Part shown: in pieces, positions 10,906 to 20,921 of the stretch
Layout: every line of letters starts with the position of its first letter
How positions within the stretch are numbered: position 1 is the first letter of the stretch
From: Hofstenia miamia
Taxonomy: Eukaryota > Xenacoelomorpha > Acoela
Direction: 5' to 3'
Assembly (NCBI GenBank): GCA_004352715.1
Contig: SCFE01000076.1
Location: forward strand, 415,045-479,044
DNA: 64,000 nt
Notes under the pieces: model-generated
Databases searched by the model: none
What the model was told of the DNA's origin: nothing
What the model saw: only the letters and a program-made list of their open reading frames with translations
Made by a program: the position numbers and the translations under genes

Positions 10906-11150
10906 TATTCTGTTATCCCTAAGTGACCCTTCTTGTGTATCTTCTGTATCAATTCTCTCTTGAAGTAGTCAGGTATCACAATTTGGTTATTCCCAGCTTC
11001 GACGTATAGTAGTCTGTTCCTGTTGATCTTCCATTTGTAGTGTTCATAGTTTCCTGCTGTTATTTTAAATAGTGTGGTCCAAGGCATCTTTTTGTTTGTC
11101 CACTATCTCTTGTTCCATTATCTCTTCTCTTATCAGTATCAGTAGTACCA
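10906..11150 (-). pseudogene. Gypsy integrase N-terminal fragment, copy 1
   Basis: The frame 10899-11087 ends in LIQKIHKKGHLGITEYI, the beginning of the H2C2 zinc-binding module of retroviral-type integrase (H-x3-H type start). Everything downstream, including the DDE catalytic core, is missing because the coding sequence is joined to an LTR fragment at about 10905. Integrase would normally insert the cDNA; this one cannot. Confidence 0.7.
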
Positions 11151-13009
11151 CTTGATCTTTTTTATCCACGTTTATCTCTGGTAGTCCTTCATATTCAGTG
11201 TGTGGCAGGAACTGAAATTGCTTCTTCTCTCCGTCTGTTTTGCTGCATCTCTCTGGTATTCTGGAAGTGATGTCCAGAAGTCCACGTTGGTATGCAATGT
11301 GCCCTTCCTATGTTCAATCGTAAATGTGAATTCATTATGGTATTCAATCCACCTAGATACTATTCCAGACTTGTCTCCCGAGAACTTTTTTAGCCAGGCC
11401 AATCCACTGTTGTCTGTCGCACTCTAAATTCTCTTCTAATAAGGAAGTGTCGAAATTTCTTGATGCTCTCAATCAATGTGAGCATCTCTACCTTGGTGGA
11501 GCCATAGTTCTCTTCACTTGCCCTCAGCTTATGGCTGAAGAACTGAATGGGTACTTCTTTCCCATTTCTTATTTGTCCCAATGTTGCTCCAATTGCTACC
11601 TTGCTCGTGTTGCAATCTAGTATGAATTTCTCATTGTAATCTGGTGTGTTGAGGGAGGGTAATTTCGCGAGTTCTTCTTTGATGCTGGCCAATTCTTCCT
11701 GCTCTTGCCAGGTCCATAAGAATGGTACTGACTTCCTCATTAATCGTGTCATCTTCTCCATCTTGCCAGCTATATTTGAAGTAAAGGTTCCATAATAATT
11801 GAAGAATCCCATAATTCTCTGTATATCTTTTTTGTTGTTTGGTTTTTCTATTTTTCAGATCATCTCTCTGGCATCGTCCTTCATGCATATTCTGCCCTTC
11901 TCTATCATTCTTCTGAGGAACACTATTTTCTCTTTCAGGATGTCCCAATTATTTCTGTTAATGCAAAGTCCCACATTTTCTAGAATCGTTAATTTCCTCC
12001 CATTTTTTCAGGTTTTCTTGGACTGTATCACTTGTGACTATGATGTCATCTATATAAGCATTGACTCCCTCTTCCATTCAATGTGTCTTGTTCTTCAGTA
12101 CCTTCATTATATACCTCTGAAATGTTGCTGGTGTGTTACAGAGTCTGAACGCAATATATATCCATTTGTACAGCCCATATGGGGTTATGAATGCTGTCTT
12201 CTCAATGTTGTCTTCTTCCATCTTCACCTGCCAGTAGGCCTTGCATAAATCCAATGTTGTAAAATATTTATGTTTACTAGCTTTGTAGAGCATATCCTCT
12301 ATCCGCACTAGGGGTATGAATCCTTTTTTGTTACCTCATTTAACTTGTGAAAATCAATACATAGACAGTACTTGTTTCCCTGTTTTACAAACATGGTTGG
12401 TGCTGTGTATGGGCTCTCACTTGGCCAAATAATTTTGTTGTCAATTAATTCTTCCAGTATATGATTGTATTCTTCTTTCAGCCACTCAGGCACCCTTCTA
12501 ACTGGTAGTTTGATCAGTTTGTCTGTTGTTGTGACGATTTTGTGCTTCTCACCTACTGCTTGACCTACACTTATCTCTCCGTAGTTGAATATATGTTTGT
12601 GTTTCTCTAGGAGTGTTCTTAATTGCATAATGTCCCATTCTTCTAAATGTTGATAGTCCTTGTTGTTTATTTCGGGTATCCTGTATGTGTCTTCTTCTTC
12701 TGCTTTCATCCCAACGCCCTTGAGTCGGCTTTTGGGAGTACTTGCAACTTTGATGGTGTTCGTCCACTCGCCCTTGAGTCGGCCATGTGGAGTACTATCT
12801 GCTTTCCTTTGCAAGTCCTTGAATCGACCATGCAAATTACTCACTCCATCGTCATCTTCCATTGCCTTCCAGATGAGTCTGATGTTAGTTTTGATGTATT
12901 TTCCATATATTCTTATCTGAGATCTTTTCAGGTTCACATTCCAGTTCATAGCATTGAGAATTGGTATCCTTCCTTTTCCATGTTTTATCATGCAGACACT
13001 AGATGGCAT
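11151..13009 (-). pseudogene. Gypsy pol: reverse transcriptase and RNase H, copy 1
   Basis: Segments in minus-strand order: a PR-RT linker with repeated SRLKG/GRLKG peptides (12700-12830), the RT fingers (LPVRRVPEWLKEEY, CLCIDFHKLNEVTKKDSYP), FTTLDLCKAYWQVKMEEDN and FITPYGLYKWIY (12078-12308), the catalytic NAYIDDIIVTS (about 12035-12067), then GFFNYYGTF and RNase H (FILDCNTSKVAIGATLGQ, KVEMLTLIESIKKFRHFLI), ending with SRWIEYHNEFTFTIEHRKG (11172-11402). It is split by frameshifts at about 12308, about 11950 and about 11400 and by stops. The product would copy element RNA into DNA; as it stands it is non-functional. Confidence 0.88.
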
Positions 13010-13015
13010 TGAAAC

Positions 13016-13560
13016 TCATTTGGTATTAATGCCTTTGTTGTCATATAGCATTATATCAGCTGTTATAGTGTCTTCCATCTCAATTGTGTGCATTTTCCAC
13101 TGATGTGGCTGTAGGTGGATGTCTTCTTGCAGTTGAAATGTAACTGTTTTCTGCTTCTCCTGTTCCTCTTTGATTTCCATCTCCTCTTCTTTTACTTTTA
13201 TGGTTTTATTTGCATAGTTAATGACACAACCATTTTTTGTCAAAAAATCGTTTCCTAATATAACTTCATATGGCAGTGAATTGTTATGTGTATCCACTAC
13301 TACTAGAGGTTGTTCAAATGTTGTGTTCGTGATTCTCATTTGTGCAACGTTTATCATTCCTTTCGTATTGATATAATCTCTTGTTACAACTCTTCATATC
13401 TTCTCATTTGAATCCCAGTTTCGTAGTGCATTCATCAGTAATTATAGATGTTGCTGCTCGTGTATTGATTGTCGCTTTTGTCATCACTCCATTAATGGCT
13501 ATTGTTATCATATTCATCATATCAAGGTTTGTTAGGATCATTATCAATGCACGGTTGTCA
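13016..13560 (-). pseudogene. Gypsy aspartic protease, copy 1, active site lost
   Basis: The frame 13016-13357 contains YEVILGNDFLTKNG, matching the ILG..FL block after the flap of retroviral-type proteases. Upstream, at about 13452-13470, the catalytic position reads INTRAATSII where the other copy has IDTGAATSII, so the aspartate and the following glycine are both replaced. Stops separate the two parts. The protease would normally cut the Gag-Pol precursor. Confidence 0.8.
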
Positions 13561-13599
13561 TGAGTCGGCGCTCTACTTAGTTTTCCGACTCCTTGTTGG

Positions 13600-14975
13600 T
13601 TGGTGATGCTTCATTGATTTCGTCTTCCATCTGTAATACATCCTCTTCATCGTAGTAGGCTTCCTTTCTGTCTGCAACCATAGCATTTAACATCTTTCTC
13701 TTTTACTTTCTCGTCTTACCATCCTTTCCTTTTACCTTTATTATTTTTTCTTGTTTCACTTCAGTATAGGCTTTGTTGGGGATGCGTGGCTTGAGATTGC
13801 TTCTCCATGTTGGTGCATCTCTATGCCATGCGGCTTTCTCATATATTTTAGCCTTGTTTTCAATAGTAGCTTGTATGTTAAGGGTTTGCCTAATCATCCT
13901 TTCCAATTTGTCGTCAACATTGCATTTAATTTCAAACTGCATTCTGATGCTTTCAGGCATCCCCTTGCAGATGTGTGAGAACAAGTCGTATTTTGAATAA
14001 CTGTTTCCTCTCAAACTGAGCATTAGTAGCTGCTCGACTTGTTCCATGTAATTTCAGATGTTGTTGGTTTTTTTTATTTTCCTTGCATTCAAAATGATTC
14101 AGTACTGATTTTTGAAACTTTTGTTCTCATAGTAATTGATGAAGTCTCCAATTAGTAATTGATAATTTCTCTTTGTTTCTGCATCCAAAAGCAAGTAGTG
14201 TTGGGATGCTGCTCCTGTTAGATATAATGGGAGTCTTGGTGCTGCTGCCTGTTGGCTCACTTTTCATTCCGCCATTGTCAGTTCAAACATCTGCAGCCAC
14301 TTGGCAAATGTAGGATTGTAGCCATCTACTCTTCCACTGAATTTGGGTAGTGTTGCTTTACATGTTATTGTGTTGTTGGCTGTTAATTGCAGTAAAATCA
14401 AACTCTCATATTTCGATTTCTTGTGATTTGTTATCATATCCTCCTCTTGCAGTTGCATGGTCACTGCTTAAGAGTCAAGCAAATTTATTGCTAAAATAAA
14501 CAAAACAAACAAACAAATTCTACAAACTAATATAATTTTGTTTATAATTTTCTGTTTTTCAAAGTCAGAATCTTTGTCTGATTCTTCATATGTTACCTCC
14601 TTGTGGGTCAGCATGTGTGGTGCCTGTAACTCACTCTCCTTTCTGGAATGGAATTCGATTTCATGAGTTTGCATGTTGTTTCTGTTCTCCTCTTCCATTA
14701 GTTGTAGCAATCTCAGTTTATCTTTCAACTGTTCCAGTTCTCCCACCTGTAGGTCATTATCCTTGATTAATTGTCTGTTTGTTCTCTCCAGTTCTTGATT
14801 TTTTTCTTGCCATTGCTGGTTTTGCTATAGAAACCTTTTGTTGGACTCCAATAGTTGGTGGGTAAGGATTTTAATTTTGTTTTGAAATAGTTGATTTTGT
14901 TCCTCTAACTGCATTTCCATGTTCACTCTGATTTCACTCAGTATCAATTCATTTTGTCATTCCATCTCTTTGACT
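13600..14975 (-). pseudogene. Gypsy gag, copy 1
   Basis: The N-terminal part (14468-14746 and upstream into the gap) is charged and glutamine-rich, likely coiled coil. The middle (14264-14464) encodes FSGRVDGYNPTFAKWLQMFELTM, the capsid-like start. The frame 13703-14047 matches the capsid C-terminal/nucleocapsid region of the large copy (LFSHICKGMPESIRMQFEIK). At about 13660-13680 the zinc knuckle begins with both cysteines (CYGCRQKG), but a deletion of about 46 bases between two TCCT words removes its histidine and last cysteine. A 55-base AT-rich insertion at about 14475-14530 breaks the frame. Confidence 0.8.
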
Positions 14976-15904
14976 NNNNNNNNNNNNNNNNNNNNNNNNN
15001 NNNNNNNNNNNNNNNNNNNNNNNNNNNNNNNNNNNNNNNNNNNNNNNNNNNNNNNNNNNNNNNNNNNNNNNNNNNNNNNNNNNNNNNNNNNNNNNNNNNN
15101 NNNNNNNNNNNNNNNNNNNNNNNNNNNNNNNNNNNNNNNNNNNNNNNNNNNNNNNNNNNNNNNNNNNNNNNNNNNNNNNNNNNNNNNNNNNNNNNNNNNN
15201 NNNNNNNNNNNNNNNNNNNNNNNNNNNNNNNNNNNNNNNNNNNNNNNNNNNNNNNNNNNNNNNNNNNNNNNNNNNNNNNNNNNNNNNNNNNNNNNNNNNN
15301 NNNNNNNNNNNNNNNNNNNNNNNNNNNNNNNNNNNNNNNNNNNNNNNNNNNNNNNNNNNNNNNNNNNNNNNNNNNNNNNNNNNNNNNNNNNNNNNNNNNN
15401 NNNNNNNNNNNNNNNNNNNNNNNNNNNNNNNNNNNNNNNNNNNNNNNNNNNNNNNNNNNNNNNNNNNNNNNNNNNNNNNNNNNNNNNNNNNNNNNNNNNN
15501 NNNNNNNNNNNNNNNNNNNNNNNNNNNNNNNNNNNNNNNNNNNNNNNNNNNNNNNNNNNNNNNNNNNNNNNNNNNNNNNNNNNNNNNNNNNNNNNNNNNN
15601 NNNNNNNNNNNNNNNNNNNNNNNNNNNNNNNNNNNNNNNNNNNNNNNNNNNNNNNNNNNNNNNNNNNNNNNNNNNNNNNNNNNNNNNNNNNNNNNNNNNN
15701 NNNNNNNNNNNNNNNNNNNNNNNNNNNNNNNNNNNNNNNNNNNNNNNNNNNNNNNNNNNNNNNNNNNNNNNNNNNNNNNNNNNNNNNNNNNNNNNNNNNN
15801 NNNNNNNNNNNNNNNNNNNNNNNNNNNNNNNNNNNNNNNNNNNNNNNNNNNNNNNNNNNNNNNNNNNNNNNNNNNNNNNNNNNNNNNNNNNNNNNNNNNN
15901 NNNN
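14976..15904. other. Assembly gap (929 N)
   Basis: Covers the expected position of the copy 1 gag start and 5' LTR. No LTR sequence is seen to its right. Confidence 0.99.
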
Positions 15905-15978
15905 TGATTACATTTTTTACTTTCTGATACAATACGACATACATAATTTGTTAAGCATACATACCGGCATAGTAGAAC

Positions 15979-16025
<47 letters not shown>

Positions 16026-16398
16026 TATAAAAAATAATTTGAATACTAGGCATAAATTATCCCCATTTATCAATTTTAGTGCGTTCACATATCTTTATAT
16101 TTTTACTATTTGCATGTACCAGTGTACCTAAACGTTTTTGTACCTATGATGCATAGTGCTAAATCAATAAAGCTAATGAAGTATTCGAGCTGAGTAGTTT
16201 TACTTAAAATACAGCTTCCAAAATAGTAAATTATCATCAAAATATAATACATTCTGAGAAATCTACATTATATTTAATGATAAAACAGGCTCCATATATA
16301 GCTAATTTAGCTAAGCAAAACTAAATTTGACATTGGGAAAAATTCAATGTTTTGTCATGGTTGACTAGCTTTAGAATGTCGCTGATATAGCTTCCTAT
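15905..16398. other. (TA)n microsatellite and probable 3' flank of the GPCR gene
   Basis: A (TA)n tract spans 15979-16024. On the minus strand an ATTAAA word, a known variant polyadenylation signal, lies at 16273-16278, about 120 bases beyond the GPCR stop codon; its use is only a possibility. Nothing else is seen. Confidence 0.5.
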
Positions 16399-16633
16399 CT
16401 AAATCCCAAGACAAACTATTTTACGATATTGTTTCTTTAGCAATGACCATGACATCATAAACAGGTATGAGTTAATAGAGTGAGAGGTAATAACAAAGGG
16501 TGCACTGATTGCAAGATACATCTGGGGAGGAATCTTTAAGATATTGTATCTTACCAGAAGGGACATTACTGCTCTTGGGGTTGGACAAAGAACTTGTACA
16601 AAGCAGGAAATGATTAGTGCTTTAACAATTCCA
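16399..16633 (-). CDS. Probable class A GPCR, last exon (TM6, TM7, helix 8)
   Basis: This exon runs from an AG acceptor (16634-16635, preceded by a T-rich stretch) to a TAG stop at 16399. It encodes two hydrophobic helices. The first, IVKALIISCFVQVLCPTP, has Cys-x-x-Pro in the position of the CWxP motif of TM6. The second ends in SHSINSYLF, in the place of the TM7 NPxxY motif (Asn kept, Pro replaced by Ser, Tyr by Phe). It is followed by SLLKKQYRKI, like the amphipathic helix 8. One leading base completes the split codon left by the exon at 17376-17578, so phases agree. Ligand and subfamily cannot be told. The protein would be a plasma-membrane receptor signalling through G proteins. Earlier exons (TM1-TM4) were not found, so the gene could be partial or fragmented. 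Confidence 0.62.
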
Positions 16634-17375
16634 CTAAACATAAAAATTGAATTAATAATAAGATTTTCTTAATAGAAATAGAAATTTCAAAATCTAAATT
16701 TTATATGTTTTGCTTGGTACAATAGTATTTTTATGATATTATAAAAATGAGGTTAACATCATTATTTCCCCAAATTCGCTTATATTTTTAGAATACTTTC
16801 AACAACTACTAGAAATCTCGGTGTCGAAAGATAGTTTCTTCTGTTGGGAAATAAATTTCTCATTAAATTTTTACCTTTGTAAGAACTCATCAATTTCATG
16901 GGCTGGGCACGCATGAAATCTCCCGGTTACATTTCAAACTCTTAATGATGTCGAAAAATTTAAGAATTAATTTCAATAATTCTGACAGTTATGTAAATAA
17001 TGTGATATCTCAAATTTGAAAGAATGTTTGCTTTGATTTTTTATAAATTTCATCCTGTGATCTATAGGTTTTTCTGTAAGCGTTTGTGTATATGTCATAT
17101 TTAAATTCGGCATAAAATTAATATTTTTTACTTAGCTATATGTTAGTTATGACCCTGTCCAATTTCAGCGCAATATTGCAAAAAGAACATATATTTTTCA
17201 AAGTTTTTGGTACTAAGGTCAATTTCCTGACGTCAGTGCTCTCTTTGACACAAAAGAATATCTTTTTTTGTTTTCTAGGTTCACAGCAATATGTAAGCTA
17301 TAGCCCTTTGAATTTAGGGCACGCTCGATCGTAAAAGTGATAAAAGCTTGGTCAAGATAGAATGTATGTACTTAC

Positions 17376-17578
17376 TCTTCATTGGAGTTTTCAGACTTTG
17401 CTTTTGAATTCCTTTTCAGAAACACAAGAAGTATTCCACCATTAAGAAATATTAAGATTACAGCAGGCAGAGCCCATTCCCACACTGTTTCAATTAGTGA
17501 TAACATTATTGCAAATGTTTTATGTAGTACAACAATCTGACACTGTGTTTCTCCATTAATTTGAAGCTCTTCATATTT
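17376..17578 (-). CDS. Probable class A GPCR, exon with ECL2 cysteine and TM5
   Basis: A 203-base open stretch sits between an AG acceptor (17579-17580) and a GTAAGTAC donor (17368-17375). It begins KYEELQINGETQC and continues into one hydrophobic helix, WEWALPAVILIFLNGGILLV, ending in a basic, polar loop (FLKRNSKAKSENSNE). A cysteine followed 25 residues later by the helix proline matches the spacing between the extracellular loop 2 cysteine and the TM5 proline in rhodopsin-family receptors. It has no ATG and a stop directly upstream, as expected of an internal exon. The intron to the next exon is about 740 bases and is phase 2. The codon after the donor is TAA, so an unspliced reading would end here. 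Confidence 0.6.
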
Positions 17579-17955
17579 CTAAATGACACAATTTATGGAA
17601 ATAGTAACACTTAAGATTATCATGATAACTGTTTTGAAAAATTCATAATGACGGCTTACTTTATAGCAAGTTTCTCCTTACAAGCTGACTGAGTACAACT
17701 TAGCAATGAGTTTAAAGTAAAACAACACCATCACTTTTTTTAGACGTTAAGTAATAATAATAATAATGTTGATACATTTTTATTGCAAAAGACCAAATAC
17801 AAGTTATGCACCAAAATTTAAAAAAATTGGGTAGTTATTAACGATATTTCTTTAATGAAATATTTGTCTAAATTCTCCTAAATAAATCACTGTTAAGATC
17901 ATTTTTCCAGATCTAGATGATTTTTGCAACAAAAGTGATTTAACTAAATTGTTAG
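17579..17955. other. Probable intron or intergenic DNA, no coding seen
   Basis: AT-rich with a short ATA/AAT run at about 17751-17766. I did not find a recognisable upstream GPCR exon here. Confidence 0.5.
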
Positions 17956-18338
17956 TAGGGATTGGAACCGGATAGTTAATTGAATATACCGGGTACCGAA
18001 TAATGCCGTATAATACATTGTTCAATTATTACTGAAGAACAACCTCATTTCTTAATTAATATCGATCTCTTGCTGATGAAGACAAATAAATATTTTGAAC
18101 ATATTAAATAGGCTACCTACTGATATATCAGAAAAATTTGTTTTGGCGCATGAGAACTTCCATATCTTGGAAAAATGCAGCTTTTTTATTGAAAATGACA
18201 TTTTTAAATCAAGTTTTATCTCAGAATATGTTATCCGTTAAAATCCGATAAACAACTTAAATTTTACCGGATACCCGATATCGGGATCCGGTTGTGTAAT
18301 TGTCGATTTTACCAATACCGGATTTCAACTCATCCCTA
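17956..18338. mobile_element. hAT-like MITE, 383 bp
   Basis: It begins TAGGGATTGGAACCGG and ends ACCGGATTTCAACTCATCCCTA, so TAGGGAT and the CCGG-containing segment are inverted at the two ends. Further CCGG/CCGAT words are mirrored inside. It is flanked by ATTGTTAG (17948-17955) and ATTTTTAG (18339-18346), an 8 bp target duplication with one mismatch, the length made by hAT-superfamily transposases. It has no ORF, so it would depend on a transposase supplied elsewhere. It lies 5' of the GPCR exons on their strand, possibly in an intron. Confidence 0.72.
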
Positions 18339-18599
18339 ATTTTTAGTATTCATTATGCGCTTTAGATTTTTAAATATGCTGTTTTTTCTGATGTCCATTT
18401 GTACTTATATGCATCATCCAAAAATTTTGTATTTTTTAAAATTTTTGAAATCTGAACCCTATACGATTAATCCATAACTCATTTTAGTTAAAAATAAAGA
18501 GTATTAAGACTGATGGTCACCTTACAACTCTGACTGTAAGCATGCAAATAAAGTTCTCTACTGGTTATATTCATGAAATATTATGAAATGAATTATAAT

Positions 18600-19716
18600 T
18601 AATGATAATAATAAGATTCAAAGCAATTTATTGCTACAAGAAAAAGGTACAAAAAACTATAAACTACAAAACTACAAAAAGCTATTTACAAATATAATAA
18701 ATATATATAATATTAAAATGTGTGTGTGTGTGTGTTGTGTGTGTGTGCATTTTATACAAAATTTTCAAATGAATGTAGTGTATTATTGTCATTAAGTAGG
18801 CATTGTCTATTAAAGAGGAATGTTCGCAATTTTTTACTGAATTTCTTGTAATTTTTTTCAAATTTAATTTCCCTATGTAAGTTATTCCATAATTTAGTTG
18901 CTGTGTGGTGAAAACTATTAAAATATTTATCTACGCATAAAAATGTTTGAAACCGTTGATTTAATTTTATATACTGTTTTAAAAACAAAATTGCGGCTTT
19001 GACCAAATTTGAATTTAAATAATATTGATAACATATCAATTTGAATTTGATAATAAGGAGATAGTATTTTGTATTTTAATCGGTAATCGGATGCATTGTC
19101 ATGTTTTGTGCAAAATTGAGTATTTTAAGGGACCAATTAAAAGTTTTAGACATGAGGATGCGATGTTTTGAATTAATATTTGTAAAGAGGAATGAGCAAT
19201 ATTGAAAGTGTGAAACGCAGAGTGCATTTATTAATTGTTTGTGGTACGTATTTGAAATATTTCTGAGATGATAAAGATACCTAATTCTAGAAGCCATTTT
19301 TTAAAGTTTATTCATTAAAAATTGTTCGAAATTTAAATCATTGTCAATCTCAACACCTAAGTAATGTATTGATTCACTTTGTTTTATTAGTACTTGATTT
19401 ATATTTAGTTCAATGTTTTTGGTGAGATTTTTAAATGTTTTAGGCGAGAAAATTAAAAATTGTGTTTTTCAATATTTACTTTCAATTGATTATTTGAGAA
19501 ATACTTTGTTAAATGTTCGATGTCATTTTGGAGAATTTTTGTAGCATTAAATACATTTACATTAGTACTTATGAGACAGGTATCGTCCGCATATTGATAA
19601 ATATTACTGTTTTTTATCTGTTTCGTTATATCATTTACGTAGAGTGAGAATAGGATGGGACCAAGAACTGTGCCCTGAGGTACCCCATGGTTAGTTGTAA
19701 TATATTTTGAGGATCA
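18600..19716 (-). pseudogene. LINE fragment (CR1/L2-like) with its own 3' end
   Basis: This is the minus-strand counterpart of the LINE at 1205-1842. The RT core with [14 protein letters not shown] and YADD lies at about 19560-19700 in the right duplication arm. The post-RT region is at 19076-19297 (RIRYLYHLRN) and the C-terminal region at 18752-19039 (ATKLWNNLHREIKFEKNYKKF), the typical end of such polyproteins. The untranslated tail contains a TG/CA run (18721-18747), an AATAAA word and a TTA-rich end near 18605. Upstream of about 19420 it is nearly identical to the left copy; below that the two copies diverge. The endonuclease and first RT domains are missing. Confidence 0.8.
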
Positions 19717-20921
19717 CCTGAAGATGTGCCCCCCAAAGCTTTGAGGGGGGCGTATCTTCACGGTTAGGGTTAGGGTTAGGTTATCTTCAGGCGGAAATAA
19801 TTTTAAAAATTTCCACGAATTTTGAATAATTGGAGTTTTTCAATTAATTTAACTGACTATAGTCTGTGCATGAAATTGGAAAAAATCAATTTATAAAATG
19901 TAATAATAAAATATGTTAGAAAATATTGCTACAAATAAGCTCCATTTGAGTAAAATATTTATCAAATAAATGTTAATACTGCGGTAAAGTTGGCAACCAA
20001 AGCCGTTTGAGTGAATCTCTTGCAAAAATGAAATGCTGTCATGATTGTTTTCAATATTCAAATTAAATTTAGCAATACTAGAATAATATATAGATGCATG
20101 TAAGGAATTTTTACAATTATTGGTGTTTATCCAATTAAGAGGTTTTCGATGAGAAATCTGTGATAAGTGTTATCAAGACAAAAAGTACAAATTAATTTGC
20201 TCGCATGTACAAAGCTTTTACTTGACATCAAAGACCACTAAGCTCGTAAATAAATCTTTAAACTAAGTATATTAGTCAAATTAAGGGTTAATTCCAACCG
20301 TGCTGCACTTTGAGGGAAGTACACTATGCTACATTTGCGATTGAACTTAATGAATTGAAAACATAATTTGCAATGTTGTAGAATTTCAAAAGGGTAAAGC
20401 TGTCTTTAGTTTTTCACAAAGAGCTGCAAAGCTTTCAAATTTCAGCTAGAATAGTTTTGCTTTATTACAATAGGCTAAGATTTGGAAATGCTTTAGCTGT
20501 TGCCATTAAATCCTCAAAACAGTACTGGTTGTTTTATAAAATTAACTTGTTATTCTATGACCGAGTAGTAATAATTTCTTATGATGTAGCTTTTTTAGGG
20601 TGTAGTATTTTTTTGATGTTGCATTATTAATTATTTAGGTTTTTTATGATGCAGCATTTTTCTATAACGTAGCGTTATTTAATTTGTAAAATTTTCATGA
20701 TGGAGCAATTTTCGTAATGTAGCATTATTTCTAACGAAATTTTTTTTTATGATGTAGCATTTTTATGATACAACTTTTATATTTGATATAACATTATTTT
20801 ACTAGAGTGGAGAGATGTACAATCCATAAATAAACCATTTATCGCTTGAAACTTAATATACGCTAGATTAACGAGTGTAAGAATCTTCATATAATTAACT
20901 ATTTAAAAGTACTTGCAATTT
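19420..20921 (-). repeat. Right arm of the 1.5 kb inverted duplication
   Basis: Reverse complement of 1-1500, with the mirrored telomere-like motif (19762-19782), hairpin (19719-19760) and short tandem array (20577-20795). Similarity can be followed exactly to 20921, which pairs with base 1 of the window; the arm may therefore be longer than can be seen. Confidence 0.9.

Larger units (their letters stand above)
10460..14975 (-). mobile_element. Ty3/gypsy retrotransposon copy 1, internally deleted
   Basis: The minus-strand order is gag (14975 to about 13600), protease, RT, RNase H, the start of integrase, then a jump to the LTR end at 10460. It is visibly close to the large copy at 28480-40031 throughout gag-pol. 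Copy-specific damage includes a deletion inside the gag zinc knuckle, loss of the protease active-site residues, several frameshifts, and a short foreign insertion at about 14475-14530. The 5' part of gag and the 5' LTR fall in the gap at 14976-15904 and are not seen on its far side. Confidence 0.88.

Noticed and set aside
11200-13978. Hydrophobic plus-strand frames opposite gypsy gag-pol (likewise 30642-37538)
   Set aside because: Shadows of the minus-strand element; they have no independent motifs.
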